The notes under the pieces are model-generated. The model worked only from the letters and a program-made list of their open reading frames with translations. It was not told where the DNA came from and did no database searches. The position numbers and the translations under genes were made by a program. This document shows positions 50,578 to 59,094 of a stretch of 64,000 bases of DNA, piece after piece. Numbering within the stretch: position 1 is the stretch's first letter; every line of letters begins with the position of its first letter. Location: assembly GCF_028657905.1 (NCBI RefSeq), contig NZ_CP117782.1, positions 930,001 through 994,000 on the forward strand. The letters run 5' to 3'. The DNA comes from Burkholderia sp. FERM BP-3421 (GTDB lineage: Bacteria > Pseudomonadota > Gammaproteobacteria > Burkholderiales > Burkholderiaceae).

Positions 50578-52929
50578 ATGACCTATCAAGTTCTCGCACG
50601 CAAGTGGCGTCCGAAGGATTTCGCTTCGCTCGTCGGCCAGGAGCACGTCGTCAGGGCGCTTACGCACGCGCTCGACGGCGGGCGTTTGCATCACGCCTAT
50701 CTATTCACCGGCACGCGCGGGGTCGGCAAGACCACGCTGTCGCGCATCTTCGCCAAGGCGCTCAATTGCGAGACGGGCGTCACGTCGCAGCCGTGCGGCG
50801 TCTGTCGCGCATGCCGCGAAATCGACGAGGGGCGCTTCGTCGACTATGTCGAAATGGATGCGGCGAGCAATCGCGGCGTCGACGAAATGGCCGCGCTGCT
50901 CGAGCGCGCTGTGTACGCGCCCGTCGATGCGCGCTTCAAGGTCTACATGATCGACGAAGTGCACATGCTGACGAACCACGCGTTCAACGCGATGCTGAAG
51001 ACGCTCGAGGAGCCGCCGCCGCACGTCAAGTTCATCCTCGCGACCACCGATCCGCAGAAGATCCCCGTCACGGTGCTGTCGCGCTGCCTGCAGTTCAACC
51101 TGAAGCAGATGCCGGCCGGGCATATCGTGTCGCATCTCGAGCGGATCCTCGGCGAGGAGCGCATCGCGTTCGAACCGCAGGCGCTGCGGCTGCTCGCGCG
51201 TGCCGCGCAGGGCAGCATGCGCGATGCGCTGTCGCTGACCGACCAGGCGATCGCCTATTCGGCGAACCAGGTGACCGAGACGGCGGTGTCGGGCATGTTG
51301 GGCGCGCTCGATCAGACCTACATGGTCCGGCTGCTGGACGCGCTCGCGACGGCCGACGGCCCCGGAATTCTCGCGATCGCCGATGAAATGGCGTTGCGCA
51401 GCCTGTCGTTCTCGACCGCGCTGCAGGATCTCGCCGGGCTGTTGCACCGGATCGCATGGGCGCAGTTCGCGCCGGCGTCGGTGCTCGACGAGTGGCCGGA
51501 GGCGGGCGATCTGCGCCGCTTCGCCGAGACGCTGAGCCCGGAGCAGGTGCAGCTCTATTACCAGATCGCCACGGTCGGGCGGAGCGAGCTGGGGCTCGCG
51601 CCGGACGAATACGCGGGTTTCACGATGACGTTGCTGCGGATGCTGGCGTTCGAGCCGGCCGCTGCCGGCGCGGGCGGCTCGGCGCCGGGCGCGCTGCCGG
51701 TCGCGGGTGGTCGCGCAAGCGCCGCGCGCAGCGCGCAACCCGCCGCCTCGGCGGCGAGCGCGCAGCCGGCCGGCGTTCGACCGGTTCCGGCCCAGCCGCC
51801 GGTCGCGGCCGCGGTGTTGGCCGAGCCTGCACCTGTACCTGCGCCTGTTGTCCCTGCACCCGCTCCGCGCGCGGAAACCATCGCCGCGCAGCCTGAAGTC
51901 GCGCAGTCTGAAGTCGCGCAGTCTGAAGTCGCGCAGTCTGAAGCGCGCGCGCCGGCGCAGGGTGAAACGGTTGTCGAGGCGGCGCTCGTCGCCGAGATCA
52001 CGCCGCCTGCGCCGGCCGCTCCGCTTGCCGAGCCTGCGCCGGTTCAATCCGCGGAGGCGGCGAAGCCGGCCGACCCGCCTGCCGCACGGCCTGCGCCGGC
52101 CGCATCCGCCCGCGCGGGCGGGGCGGCGGCCGCGCTTGACGTGCTGCGCAACGCCGGCATGCGCGTGTCGACGGATCGTGGTCGCGCGTCCGCCGCGCCG
52201 AAGCCGGCCGCCCCCGCTCCCACGGCGGCGGCCGCGAAGCCCGGCCCCCGGGTCAACGTGCCGGTGCCCACGCCGCGCGCGGCGCCGCAGGCCGGCGGCG
52301 CATCGAGCGATGCACCGCCCTGGGAAGACATTCCGCCGGACGACTACGTGCCGCTGTCGGCGGACGAGATGTTCGGCGCGCCGCTCGACGACGGCTTCGT
52401 GCCGGTGTTCGACAGCGGTCCGGACGATGTGCGGCTTGCCCCGAAACCCGCGCCGGCGGCGCCTGTCGACGCCCGGCCGCTGCCGCCCGCGATCGCGCTC
52501 GACGCGATCGGCTACGACGGCGAATGGCCGGCGCTGGCTGCGACGCTGCCGCTCAAGGGGGTGGCGTACCAGCTGGCGTTCAACAGCGAACTGACCGCCG
52601 TCGACGGGGGGGGGCTGAAATTGTCGGTGCCCGTGCCGCAGTACGCGGACGCCGCGCAGGTCGCGAAACTCAAGGCCGCGCTGGCGGACACGCTCGGCAA
52701 GCCGGTCGAGGTCGAGGTCACGGTCGGCGCCGCGCGTCGTACCGCGGCCGCGCTCGACGCCGCGGCGCGTGCGCAGCGTCAGCGCGAGGCGGAGCAGGAG
52801 ATCGGCGGAGACCCGTTCGTCCAGCAGCTGATCCGCGAGTTCGGCGCGCGCATCGTCGAAGGCTCGGTGCGCCCGCTGGCGGCGGACGGCGGCCCGGCGG
52901 CGGAAGGCGCTGCACCGACGCTGCACTGA
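50578..52929 (+). CDS. dnaX: DNA polymerase III tau (and possibly gamma) subunit
   Basis: It is the clamp-loader ATPase and holds the two polymerase cores together. The 783-residue protein has Walker A TGTRGVGKTTLSRI, the zinc cysteines C64, C73, C76 and C79, the DEVHMLTNHAFNAMLKTLEE sensor region and the SRC motif LSRCLQFNLKQ. A Pro/Ala/Glu-rich linker spans about 365-640, with 15-bp repeats that encode SEVAQ. The polymerase-binding domain V is near 645-770 (GYDGEWPALAATLPLKGVAY). A run of nine G at codons 677-679 is followed by a +1-frame TGA, which could give a 679-residue short form. Confidence 0.95.
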   Translation: MTYQVLARKWRPKDFASLVGQEHVVRALTHALDGGRLHHAYLFTGTRGVGKTTLSRIFAKALNCETGVTSQPCGVCRACREIDEGRFVDYVEMDAASNRGVDEMAALLERAVYAPVDARFKVYMIDEVHMLTNHAFNAMLKTLEEPPPHVKFILATTDPQKIPVTVLSRCLQFNLKQMPAGHIVSHLERILGEERIAFEPQALRLLARAAQGSMRDALSLTDQAIAYSANQVTETAVSGMLGALDQTYMVRLLDALATADGPGILAIADEMALRSLSFSTALQDLAGLLHRIAWAQFAPASVLDEWPEAGDLRRFAETLSPEQVQLYYQIATVGRSELGLAPDEYAGFTMTLLRMLAFEPAAAGAGGSAPGALPVAGGRASAARSAQPAASAASAQPAGVRPVPAQPPVAAAVLAEPAPVPAPVVPAPAPRAETIAAQPEVAQSEVAQSEVAQSEARAPAQGETVVEAALVAEITPPAPAAPLAEPAPVQSAEAAKPADPPAARPAPAASARAGGAAAALDVLRNAGMRVSTDRGRASAAPKPAAPAPTAAAAKPGPRVNVPVPTPRAAPQAGGASSDAPPWEDIPPDDYVPLSADEMFGAPLDDGFVPVFDSGPDDVRLAPKPAPAAPVDARPLPPAIALDAIGYDGEWPALAATLPLKGVAYQLAFNSELTAVDGGGLKLSVPVPQYADAAQVAKLKAALADTLGKPVEVEVTVGAARRTAAALDAAARAQRQREAEQEIGGDPFVQQLIREFGARIVEGSVRPLAADGGPAAEGAAPTLH
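51892..51943 (+). repeat. 15-bp tandem repeat in the dnaX linker, about 3.5 units
   Basis: The unit TCTGAAGTCGCGCAG occurs at 51907-51921 and 51922-51936. A first copy with one change precedes at 51892 and a partial copy follows. It encodes (S/P)EVAQ. It keeps the frame and lies in a poorly conserved linker. Confidence 0.93.
52606..52618 (+). promoter_or_regulatory. G9 slip site followed by an out-of-frame stop in dnaX
   Basis: Nine G (52606-52614) are followed by CTGA. Reading GGG GGG GGG CTG continues tau. A transcript with eight G, or a +1 ribosomal shift, reads GGG GGG GGC TGA and stops after residue 679, within domain V. Confidence 0.35.
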
Positions 52930-53022
52930 ACGCGCGAGGGGGCGCGCCGCGCCCCATTCCCTTATCCCGGATCCGGCGCTAAGATCGCGCCGGTTTTCAA
53001 ACGTATACGAAGGAGCATGTCC

Positions 53023-53349
53023 ATGATGAAAGGCCAACTCGCGGGGCTGATGAAGCAAGCCCAGCAGATGCAGGAAAACATGAAGAAGATGCAGGAGCAG
53101 CTGGCCCTCATCGAAGTCGAGGGGCAGTCGGGCGCCGGTCTCGTCAAGGTCACGATGACCTGCAAGAACGAAGTGCGCCGCGTGACGATCGACCCGAGCC
53201 TGCTCACGGACGACAAGGACATGCTCGAGGATCTCGTCGCGGCGGCGTTCAACGACGCGGCGCGCAAGGCCGAGGCGACCTCGCAGGAAAAGATGAGCGG
53301 CATGACGGCAGGTCTGCCGCTGCCGCCGGGCTTCAAGCTGCCGTTCTGA
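53023..53349 (+). CDS. ybaB: YbaB/EbfC nucleoid-associated protein
   Basis: The 108-residue DNA-binding protein ends LPPGFKLPF like E. coli YbaB and has the SGAGLVKVTM and MLEDLVAAAFNDA signatures. ATG codons lie at 53017, 53023 and 53026. AAGGAG at 53010-53015 is too close to the first, so 53023 is preferred. It lies between dnaX and recR, the standard order. Confidence 0.95.
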   Translation: MMKGQLAGLMKQAQQMQENMKKMQEQLALIEVEGQSGAGLVKVTMTCKNEVRRVTIDPSLLTDDKDMLEDLVAAAFNDAARKAEATSQEKMSGMTAGLPLPPGFKLPF

Positions 53350-53377
53350 GCCCCGTCGCGTCGTTGCCCATCCGCGT

Positions 53378-53974
53378 ATGAAACAGCCTTCCGCCCTGTC
53401 CGCGCTCGTCGAGGCGCTGCGCGCGCTGCCCGGCGTCGGCCCGAAGTCGGCGCAGCGCATCGCGTATCACCTGATGCAGCACGATCGCGACGGCGCGGAG
53501 CGGCTCGGCCGCTCGCTGCTGTTCGCGACCGAGCATTTGCAGCACTGCGAGAAGTGCAACACGTTCACGGAGGCGCAGATCTGCGAGGTCTGCAGCGACG
53601 CGGAACGCGACCCCACGCTGCTCTGCGTGGTGGAAACCCCAGCCGACCAGATCATGCTCGAACAGACCATGACCTACCGCGGCCTGTACTTCGTGCTGAT
53701 GGGCCGCTTGAGCCCGCTCGACGGCATCGGCCCGAAGGAAATTCATTTCGACCGGCTGGTGCGGCGCGCGTCGGACGGAATCGTCAAGGAAGTGGTCCTG
53801 GCGACCAATTTCACCAACGAAGGCGAGGCGACCGCGCACTACCTCGGGCAGACGCTCAAGGCGCGCGGGCTCGCGGTCACGCGGCTCGCGCGCGGCGTGC
53901 CGGTGGGCGGCGAACTGGAGTACGTCGACGCGGGCACGATCGCGCGGGCGATGCTCGATCGCCGCACGATGTAG
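53378..53974 (+). CDS. recR: recombination protein RecR
   Basis: RecR loads RecA at gaps with RecF and RecO. The 198-residue protein has an N-terminal helix-hairpin-helix (LRALPGVGPKSAQRIAYHL), a four-cysteine zinc motif (CEKCNTF, CEVC) and a Toprim domain (LCVVETPADQIMLEQT). It closes the dnaX-ybaB-recR group. Confidence 0.96.
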   Translation: MKQPSALSALVEALRALPGVGPKSAQRIAYHLMQHDRDGAERLGRSLLFATEHLQHCEKCNTFTEAQICEVCSDAERDPTLLCVVETPADQIMLEQTMTYRGLYFVLMGRLSPLDGIGPKEIHFDRLVRRASDGIVKEVVLATNFTNEGEATAHYLGQTLKARGLAVTRLARGVPVGGELEYVDAGTIARAMLDRRTM

Positions 53975-54058
53975 CCGCCGCGCGGAACCACCGCGCGGCC
54001 TCTCCGCGAGCCGCCGCCGCAGGGCGGTTCAGCCTTCGCATCACATCGAGGAAGCGAC

Positions 54059-55264
54059 ATGCACGCAACCCCGGGCCCGCTCGCGGGCGTCAAGGTACTC
54101 GAGTTCGGCACGCTCATCGCAGGGCCGTTCGCGGCGCGATTGTTTGCCGAGTTCGGCGCCGAAGTCATCAAGATCGAGGATCCGAACGGCGGCGATCCGC
54201 TGCGCAAGTGGCGCAAGCTGTATCCGGAAGCGGGCGGCACCTCGCTGTGGTGGTCGGTGCAGGCGCGCAACAAGAAATCGGTCACGCTCAACCTGAAATC
54301 GGAAGAAGGCCGCGAGATCGCGCGGCGGCTCGCGCGCGAGGCCGACATCGTGATCGAGAATTTCCGTCCGGGCCTGCTCGAGAAGCTCGGGCTCGGCTAT
54401 GACGTGCTGTCGGCCGACAACCCGGGCCTCATCATGGTGCGCCTGTCCGGCTACGGGCAGACCGGACCGTATCGCGACCGTCCCGGCTTCGGCGCGATCG
54501 CCGAATCGATGGGCGGCCTGCGGCACATCACCGGCTACCCGGACCTGCCGCCGCCGCGGATCGGCATCTCGATCGGCGATTCGATCGCGGCGCTGCACGG
54601 CGTGATCGGGGCGCTGATGGCGCTGCATCACCGCAACACGAACGGCGGCGCGGGGCAGATGGTCGACGTCGCGCTGTACGAGGCGGTGTTCAACATGATG
54701 GAGAGCGTGGTGCCCGAGTACGGCGTGTACGGGCTCGTGCGCGAGCGCACGGGTGCGTCGCTGCCCGGCATCGTGCCGTCCAACACCTATCCGTGCCGCG
54801 ACGGCAGCATCGTGATAGGCGGCAACAGCGATCCGATCTTCAAGCGCCTGATGGCGGCGATCGAGCGGCCCGATCTCGCCGACGATCCGGCGCTCGCGCA
54901 AAACGACGGGCGCGTGCCGCGCACGCGCGAGATCGACGACGCGATTGCCGCGTGGCTCGCGACGCGCACGATCGACGAGGCGCTCGCCGTGCTCAACGCG
55001 GCGGATGTGCCGGCCGGGCGCATCTACAGCGTGGCCGACATGTTCAGCGATCCGCAATTCATCGCGCGCCAGATGATCGAGCGCTTCAAGCTGGCGGACG
55101 GCGCGGAGATCCCGCTGCCGGCCGTCACGCCGAAGCTGTCCGATACGCCGGGCGATACGCGCTGGCTCGGGCCCGAACTCGGCGCGCATACCGACGAGGT
55201 GCTGGGCTCGCTGGGCTACACGCCCGAGGCCATTCGCGCATTGCGCGACAAACGGGTGATCTGA
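54059..55264 (+). CDS. class III CoA-transferase (CaiB/Frc family)
   Basis: The 401-residue protein has the family CoA-binding region VLEFGTLIAGPFAARLFAEF, NLKSEEGREIARRL and the catalytic aspartate D174 in IGDSIAALHG, which matches Asp169 of formyl-CoA transferase. It moves CoA between acyl groups; the substrate cannot be told from sequence. It stands 84 bp after recR. No acyl-CoA gene lies next to it. Confidence 0.85.
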   Translation: MHATPGPLAGVKVLEFGTLIAGPFAARLFAEFGAEVIKIEDPNGGDPLRKWRKLYPEAGGTSLWWSVQARNKKSVTLNLKSEEGREIARRLAREADIVIENFRPGLLEKLGLGYDVLSADNPGLIMVRLSGYGQTGPYRDRPGFGAIAESMGGLRHITGYPDLPPPRIGISIGDSIAALHGVIGALMALHHRNTNGGAGQMVDVALYEAVFNMMESVVPEYGVYGLVRERTGASLPGIVPSNTYPCRDGSIVIGGNSDPIFKRLMAAIERPDLADDPALAQNDGRVPRTREIDDAIAAWLATRTIDEALAVLNAADVPAGRIYSVADMFSDPQFIARQMIERFKLADGAEIPLPAVTPKLSDTPGDTRWLGPELGAHTDEVLGSLGYTPEAIRALRDKRVI

Positions 55265-55313
55265 GCGCCGCGCGCGCGACCGGACTGTCGTTCGCGCGCC
55301 ATCTTTCCTCGGT

Positions 55314-55319
55314 TACAAT
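55314..55319 (+). promoter_or_regulatory. -10 box TACAAT of surE; predicted leaderless start
   Basis: TACAAT ends six bases before the ATG at 55326, the same geometry as in dnaX. No Shine-Dalgarno sequence precedes the start. Confidence 0.5.
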
Positions 55320-55325
55320 CGCCGG

Positions 55326-56087
55326 ATGCGAATCCTACTCAGTAACGACGACGGCTACCTTGCGCCGGGCCTCGCGGCGCTCCATGCAGCGCTGTTGCCG
55401 CTCGGCGAGGTCACGGTGATCGCGCCCGAGCAGAATTGCAGCGGCGCGTCGAATTCCCTCACGCTGTCGCGGCCGTTGTCGCTGCAGCGTTCGGCGAGCA
55501 CCGGCTTTTACTACGTGAACGGCACGCCGACCGACTCCGTGCACCTCGGGCTCACGGGCCTGCTCGACGCGCGCCCCGGTCTCGTCGTGTCCGGCATCAA
55601 CAACGGCCAGAACATGGGCGAGGACACGCTTTACTCGGGCACCGTCGCGGCGGCCACCGAAGGGGTGATGTTCGGCGTTCCCGCGATCGCGTTCTCGCTC
55701 GTCGACAAAGGTTGGGCGCATCTCGACGCCGCTGCGCGCGTGGCGGCCGAGGTCGTGCGGCACTATCTCGCGCATCCGCTGGCGGGCCAGCCGTTGCTGA
55801 ACGTGAATATTCCCAACCGGCCGTACGAGGCGCTGGGCGCGTGGACGGTCACCCGCCTCGGCAAGCGTCATCCGTCGCAGCCGGTGATTCGCCAGACCAA
55901 CCCGCGCGGCGAGCCGATCTACTGGATCGGCGCGTCCGGCGAGGCGCTGGATTCGAGCGAAGGCACCGATTTCCATGCCACGGCGCGCGGCGAGGTGTCG
56001 ATTACGCCGCTGCGGCTCGACCTGACCCACACCCAGATGCTGGCCGCGACGCACGACTGGGCGAGCGCGAGGAGCGACGCTTCATGA
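55326..56087 (+). CDS. surE: 5'/3'-nucleotidase SurE
   Basis: SurE dephosphorylates nucleoside monophosphates and supports stationary-phase survival. The 253-residue protein starts MRILLSNDDGYLAPGLAALH with the metal-binding Asp pair, and has APEQNCSGASNSLTLSRPL, VVSGINNGQNMGEDTLYSGT and GTPTDSVHLGL. Its stop overlaps the pcm start (ATGA). It heads the surE-pcm-nlpD-rpoS group. Confidence 0.96.
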   Translation: MRILLSNDDGYLAPGLAALHAALLPLGEVTVIAPEQNCSGASNSLTLSRPLSLQRSASTGFYYVNGTPTDSVHLGLTGLLDARPGLVVSGINNGQNMGEDTLYSGTVAAATEGVMFGVPAIAFSLVDKGWAHLDAAARVAAEVVRHYLAHPLAGQPLLNVNIPNRPYEALGAWTVTRLGKRHPSQPVIRQTNPRGEPIYWIGASGEALDSSEGTDFHATARGEVSITPLRLDLTHTQMLAATHDWASARSDAS

Positions 56088-57085
56088 GCGGCGAGCGCGC
56101 AAAGCGGTTTCCGCTTGCGCTCGAAGATCTCAAGCGCGAGCCGCGCAAGCCGGAAGGCCTGGCGGGCGAGCGCCAGGCGGCGGGCGACGCCGCGCGCCAG
56201 CGGCTCGGTTCGGCCACGGCGCGCAGCGCCTCGCAGTCGGACGGGCGCGCATCGAAGCCCTCGGCCGGGGCGGCGGCTTCCAAGCCCGCCAAGCCGGGGC
56301 ACGTCGCGCCCAAGCCGGTTTCGCCCAGGCAGGTCGCCTCGCTGCCGGCCGTATCCAAGCCGGCCGTATCCAAGCCGGCCGCGCTTAGGCCGGCCGCGCC
56401 TAAGCCGGCCGCGCCCAATGTCGCCTTGAACGGGAAGCTCGCACTGACGTCGGAACGCGTGCGCGAACGGATGGTCGAACGGCTGCGCGCGAATGGCATC
56501 ACCGATCCGCGCGTGCTGAATGCGCTGGCCGTCGTGCCGCGTCACATGTTCGTCGATCCCGGGCTCGCGGCCCAGGCCTATGAGGACGCGGCGCTGCCGA
56601 TCGGCCATCAGCAGACGATCTCGAAGCCGTCGGTCGTGGCGCGCATGATCGAATTGGCATCCGCGGGCCGGCCGCTCGAGCGGGTGCTGGAGATCGGCAC
56701 CGGCTGCGGTTACCAGGCGGCGGTGTTGAGCCAGGTCGCGGTCGACGTGTATTCGATCGAACGCATCCGCCCGCTCTACGAGCGGGCGAAACTGAATTTG
56801 CGCCCGTTGCGCGTGCCGAACATTCGGCTGCATTACGGCGATGGGCGCGTCGGTCTGCCATCGGCGGCGCCGTTCGACGCGATCGTGATCGCGGCGGCGG
56901 GGCTCGACGTGCCGCAGGCCTTGCTTGAACAATTGGCGATCGGCGGGCGGCTCGTGGCTCCGGTCGGCGCTCAGGACGGCCAGTCCCAGGTGCTGACGCT
57001 CGTCGAACGGGTCGCGGCCGCGCAGTGGCGCGAGTCGCGGCTTGATCGCGTTTTCTTTGTCCCTTTAAAATCCGGAGTGATTTGA
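56084..57085 (+). CDS. pcm: protein-L-isoaspartate O-methyltransferase with a long N-terminal extension
   Basis: It repairs isoaspartyl residues with S-adenosylmethionine. The 333-residue protein is about 115 longer than E. coli Pcm (208). The core starts near residue 118 (LTSERVRERMVERLRANGIT) and has the SAM motif EIGTGCGYQAAVL and the family LPIGHQQTISKP. The extra N-terminal part is Lys/Pro/Ala-rich, with 15-bp tandem units encoding AVSKP. It overlaps surE by four bases. Confidence 0.93.
   Translation: MSGERAKRFPLALEDLKREPRKPEGLAGERQAAGDAARQRLGSATARSASQSDGRASKPSAGAAASKPAKPGHVAPKPVSPRQVASLPAVSKPAVSKPAALRPAAPKPAAPNVALNGKLALTSERVRERMVERLRANGITDPRVLNALAVVPRHMFVDPGLAAQAYEDAALPIGHQQTISKPSVVARMIELASAGRPLERVLEIGTGCGYQAAVLSQVAVDVYSIERIRPLYERAKLNLRPLRVPNIRLHYGDGRVGLPSAAPFDAIVIAAAGLDVPQALLEQLAIGGRLVAPVGAQDGQSQVLTLVERVAAAQWRESRLDRVFFVPLKSGVI
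56348..56416 (+). repeat. 15-bp tandem repeat in the pcm extension, about 4.6 units
   Basis: GCCGTATCCAAGCCG occurs at 56348-56362 and 56363-56377, then two diverged units (GCCGCGCTTAGGCCG, GCCGCGCCTAAGCCG) and a partial one. Each encodes a five-residue A-x-x-(K/R)-P unit. Confidence 0.92.
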
Positions 57086-57090
57086 CACCG

Positions 57091-57993
57091 ATGAGTATGT
57101 TGCGCGCGATGCAAACCAATCGTTCGAAGATTCCGCTCTCGCTCGCTCAGCGCGCGATCTGCGTGGCTGCTTTCACGCTGCTTGGCGCTTGTGCGACGCG
57201 CCTCGACCAGGCACCCGTCGTCGACCGCTCCGGCGCGCTCGGCACCACCGCGGGCGCGGCCCAGCCGGCCGTACCGCTGGGTCCGCCGCCGCCCGGTTAT
57301 TACCGGGTAAAGCCGGGCGACACCCTATATCGGATTGCACTCGAAAACGGCCAGAATTATCGCGATATCGCGGCGTGGAATAACCTCACCAATCCGAATC
57401 AGATCGAAGTCGATCAATTGCTGCGCGTCGTGTCGCCGGGCGCGAGCGCCGGCGCGGCAGGCGTCGCGACGACACCGGTCGCGGGCGCCGCGGTGCAGAC
57501 GGCGCCGCTGTCGAGCGGTCCGGCCGCTGCGCCCGTATATGGGTCCGGTTCGACGGCGACGCCGCCCGTGGCGACGCCGCCCGTGGCAGCGCCGGCAGGC
57601 GACGCGGGCGCGTCGGCGGCGGGCGGCGCGGTGTCGTTCATGTGGCCGGCGCGTGGTCCGTTGCTGAACACATTCGACGATGCGAAGAACAAAGGCGTCA
57701 ACATCGGCGGCGCGGCGGGCGACCCGGTGAAGGCGGCCGCGGATGGTCGCGTGGTGTACGCGGGCAATGGCCTGCGGGGCTATGGCAACCTCATTATCGT
57801 CAAGCACGACGCGACTTATCTCACCGCATATGCACACAACCGCGCTTTGATGGTAAAAGAGGGGGACGCGGTGACGAAAGGCCAGAAAATCGCAGAGATG
57901 GGCAATAGCGATTCAGACCGTGTGATGCTGCATTTCGAGGTTCGCCGGCAGGGTAAACCTGTCGATCCGCTGAAGTATTTGCCGCCTCAATAG
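57091..57993 (+). CDS. nlpD: NlpD-like lipoprotein, LysM and degenerate LytM domains
   Basis: NlpD activates the amidase AmiC during cell separation. The 300-residue protein has a lipobox LLGAC, a LysM domain (YYRVKPGDTLYRIALENGQN), a Pro/Ala/Thr-rich linker with a 15-bp repeat at about 57556-57585, and a C-terminal LytM domain. The LytM metal ligands are missing (N in NIGGAAGDPV, HFE in place of HxH), as expected for an activator and not an enzyme. A TTG at 57082 overlapping the pcm stop and an ATG at 57109 are alternative starts. The rpoS promoter may lie inside the gene, as in E. coli. Confidence 0.93.
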   Translation: MSMLRAMQTNRSKIPLSLAQRAICVAAFTLLGACATRLDQAPVVDRSGALGTTAGAAQPAVPLGPPPPGYYRVKPGDTLYRIALENGQNYRDIAAWNNLTNPNQIEVDQLLRVVSPGASAGAAGVATTPVAGAAVQTAPLSSGPAAAPVYGSGSTATPPVATPPVAAPAGDAGASAAGGAVSFMWPARGPLLNTFDDAKNKGVNIGGAAGDPVKAAADGRVVYAGNGLRGYGNLIIVKHDATYLTAYAHNRALMVKEGDAVTKGQKIAEMGNSDSDRVMLHFEVRRQGKPVDPLKYLPPQ

Positions 57994-58004
57994 ACGAGAC
58001 GACC

Positions 58005-59087
58005 ATGCCGAAATCGAAGCGCCACGAGCCGCAAGCCGAATCTGAGAACCTCAGTCGTGCCACGCAAGCATCGGTGGAACGGAAGGGTGCTTCGACCGGC
58101 GAGGACGACGATGCCGCTGACGCAGAACGCGACTACGACGCCCGTGAGGCCCGCGACGGCGAGGAAGACGCCGCAGAGGAGCGCGAGGCGCCGGCCGAGC
58201 TCGACGATTTCCGGGCGCTGCTGCAGGCGGAGCTGACCGCCGACACGATCCAGCACTACCTGAACCGCATCAGCGTGAAGCCGCTCTTGACCGTCGAGGA
58301 AGAGCAGCGCTATTCGCGGCTCGCGAAGGCGGGCGAGTTCGAAGCGCGCCAGGTGATGATCGAGCGCAACCTGCGGCTCGTCGTCAGCATCGCGAAAGGC
58401 TATCTGAACCGCGGCGTGCCGCTCCTCGATCTGATCGAGGAAGGCAACCTCGGGCTCATGCATGCGATCGAGAAGTTCGATCCGACGCGCGGCTTCCGTT
58501 TTTCGACCTATGCGACCTGGTGGATCCGCCAGAGCATCGAGCGCGCGATCATGAATCAGGCGCGCACGGTGCGGCTGCCGGTGCACGTGATCCGCGAACT
58601 GAACCAGGTGTTGCGCGCGAAGCGTCACCTGGAGAAGAACTCGATGTCGACGGGCGAGGCGGCCGAGCGCCGCGAAGCCAGCATCGACGACATCGCCTAT
58701 CTCACCGGCAAGACGGCCGAGGAAGTCACCGACATCCTCGCGCTGAACGAACACACCGCTTCGCTCGACGCGCCGCTCGATCTCGATCCGGCGAGCAGCC
58801 TGCTCGACCTGTTGCCGGACGACCAGAGTCAGTCGCCCGACGCCGAGGTGCAGCACCGCGAGCTGGAAACGCTCACGCGCGCGTGGTTGTCGCGTCTCTC
58901 CGACAAGCACCGCCACGTGATCGAGCGCCGCTTCGGTCTCAACCACATCGAACCCGCGACGCTCGAGGAGCTGGCCGACGAGATGGGGCTGACCCGCGAG
59001 CGCGTCCGTCAGATCCAGCAGGAAGCGCTCGTGCGTCTCAAACGATTCTTTGCCTCCAACGGCGTACGCAAGGACGCCGTACTGTAA
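58005..59087 (+). CDS. rpoS: RNA polymerase sigma factor RpoS
   Basis: The stationary-phase and general stress sigma factor. The 360-residue protein has region 1.2 (DTIQHYLNRISVKPLLTVEE), region 2 (NLRLVVSIAKGYLNRGVPLL, GFRFSTYATWWIRQSIERAI), region 3 and region 4 (RHVIERRFGLNHIEPATLEE, LTRERVRQIQQEALVRLKRF). An acidic, low-complexity N-terminal stretch (about 25-65) makes it 30 residues longer than the E. coli protein. It begins 11 bp after nlpD. Confidence 0.96.
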   Translation: MPKSKRHEPQAESENLSRATQASVERKGASTGEDDDAADAERDYDAREARDGEEDAAEEREAPAELDDFRALLQAELTADTIQHYLNRISVKPLLTVEEEQRYSRLAKAGEFEARQVMIERNLRLVVSIAKGYLNRGVPLLDLIEEGNLGLMHAIEKFDPTRGFRFSTYATWWIRQSIERAIMNQARTVRLPVHVIRELNQVLRAKRHLEKNSMSTGEAAERREASIDDIAYLTGKTAEEVTDILALNEHTASLDAPLDLDPASSLLDLLPDDQSQSPDAEVQHRELETLTRAWLSRLSDKHRHVIERRFGLNHIEPATLEELADEMGLTRERVRQIQQEALVRLKRFFASNGVRKDAVL

Positions 59088-59094
59088 TTCACTG

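Noticed and set aside
54059..55264. CoA-transferase thought to lack its catalytic aspartate at RPGFGAIAE
   Set aside because: Alignment with formyl-CoA transferase puts the catalytic residue in the GDS motif, present here as D174.
57082..57084. TTG start for nlpD overlapping the pcm stop
   Set aside because: It would add three residues before the signal peptide. The ATG at 57091 is the simpler choice, although the GGAG spacing fits the TTG better.
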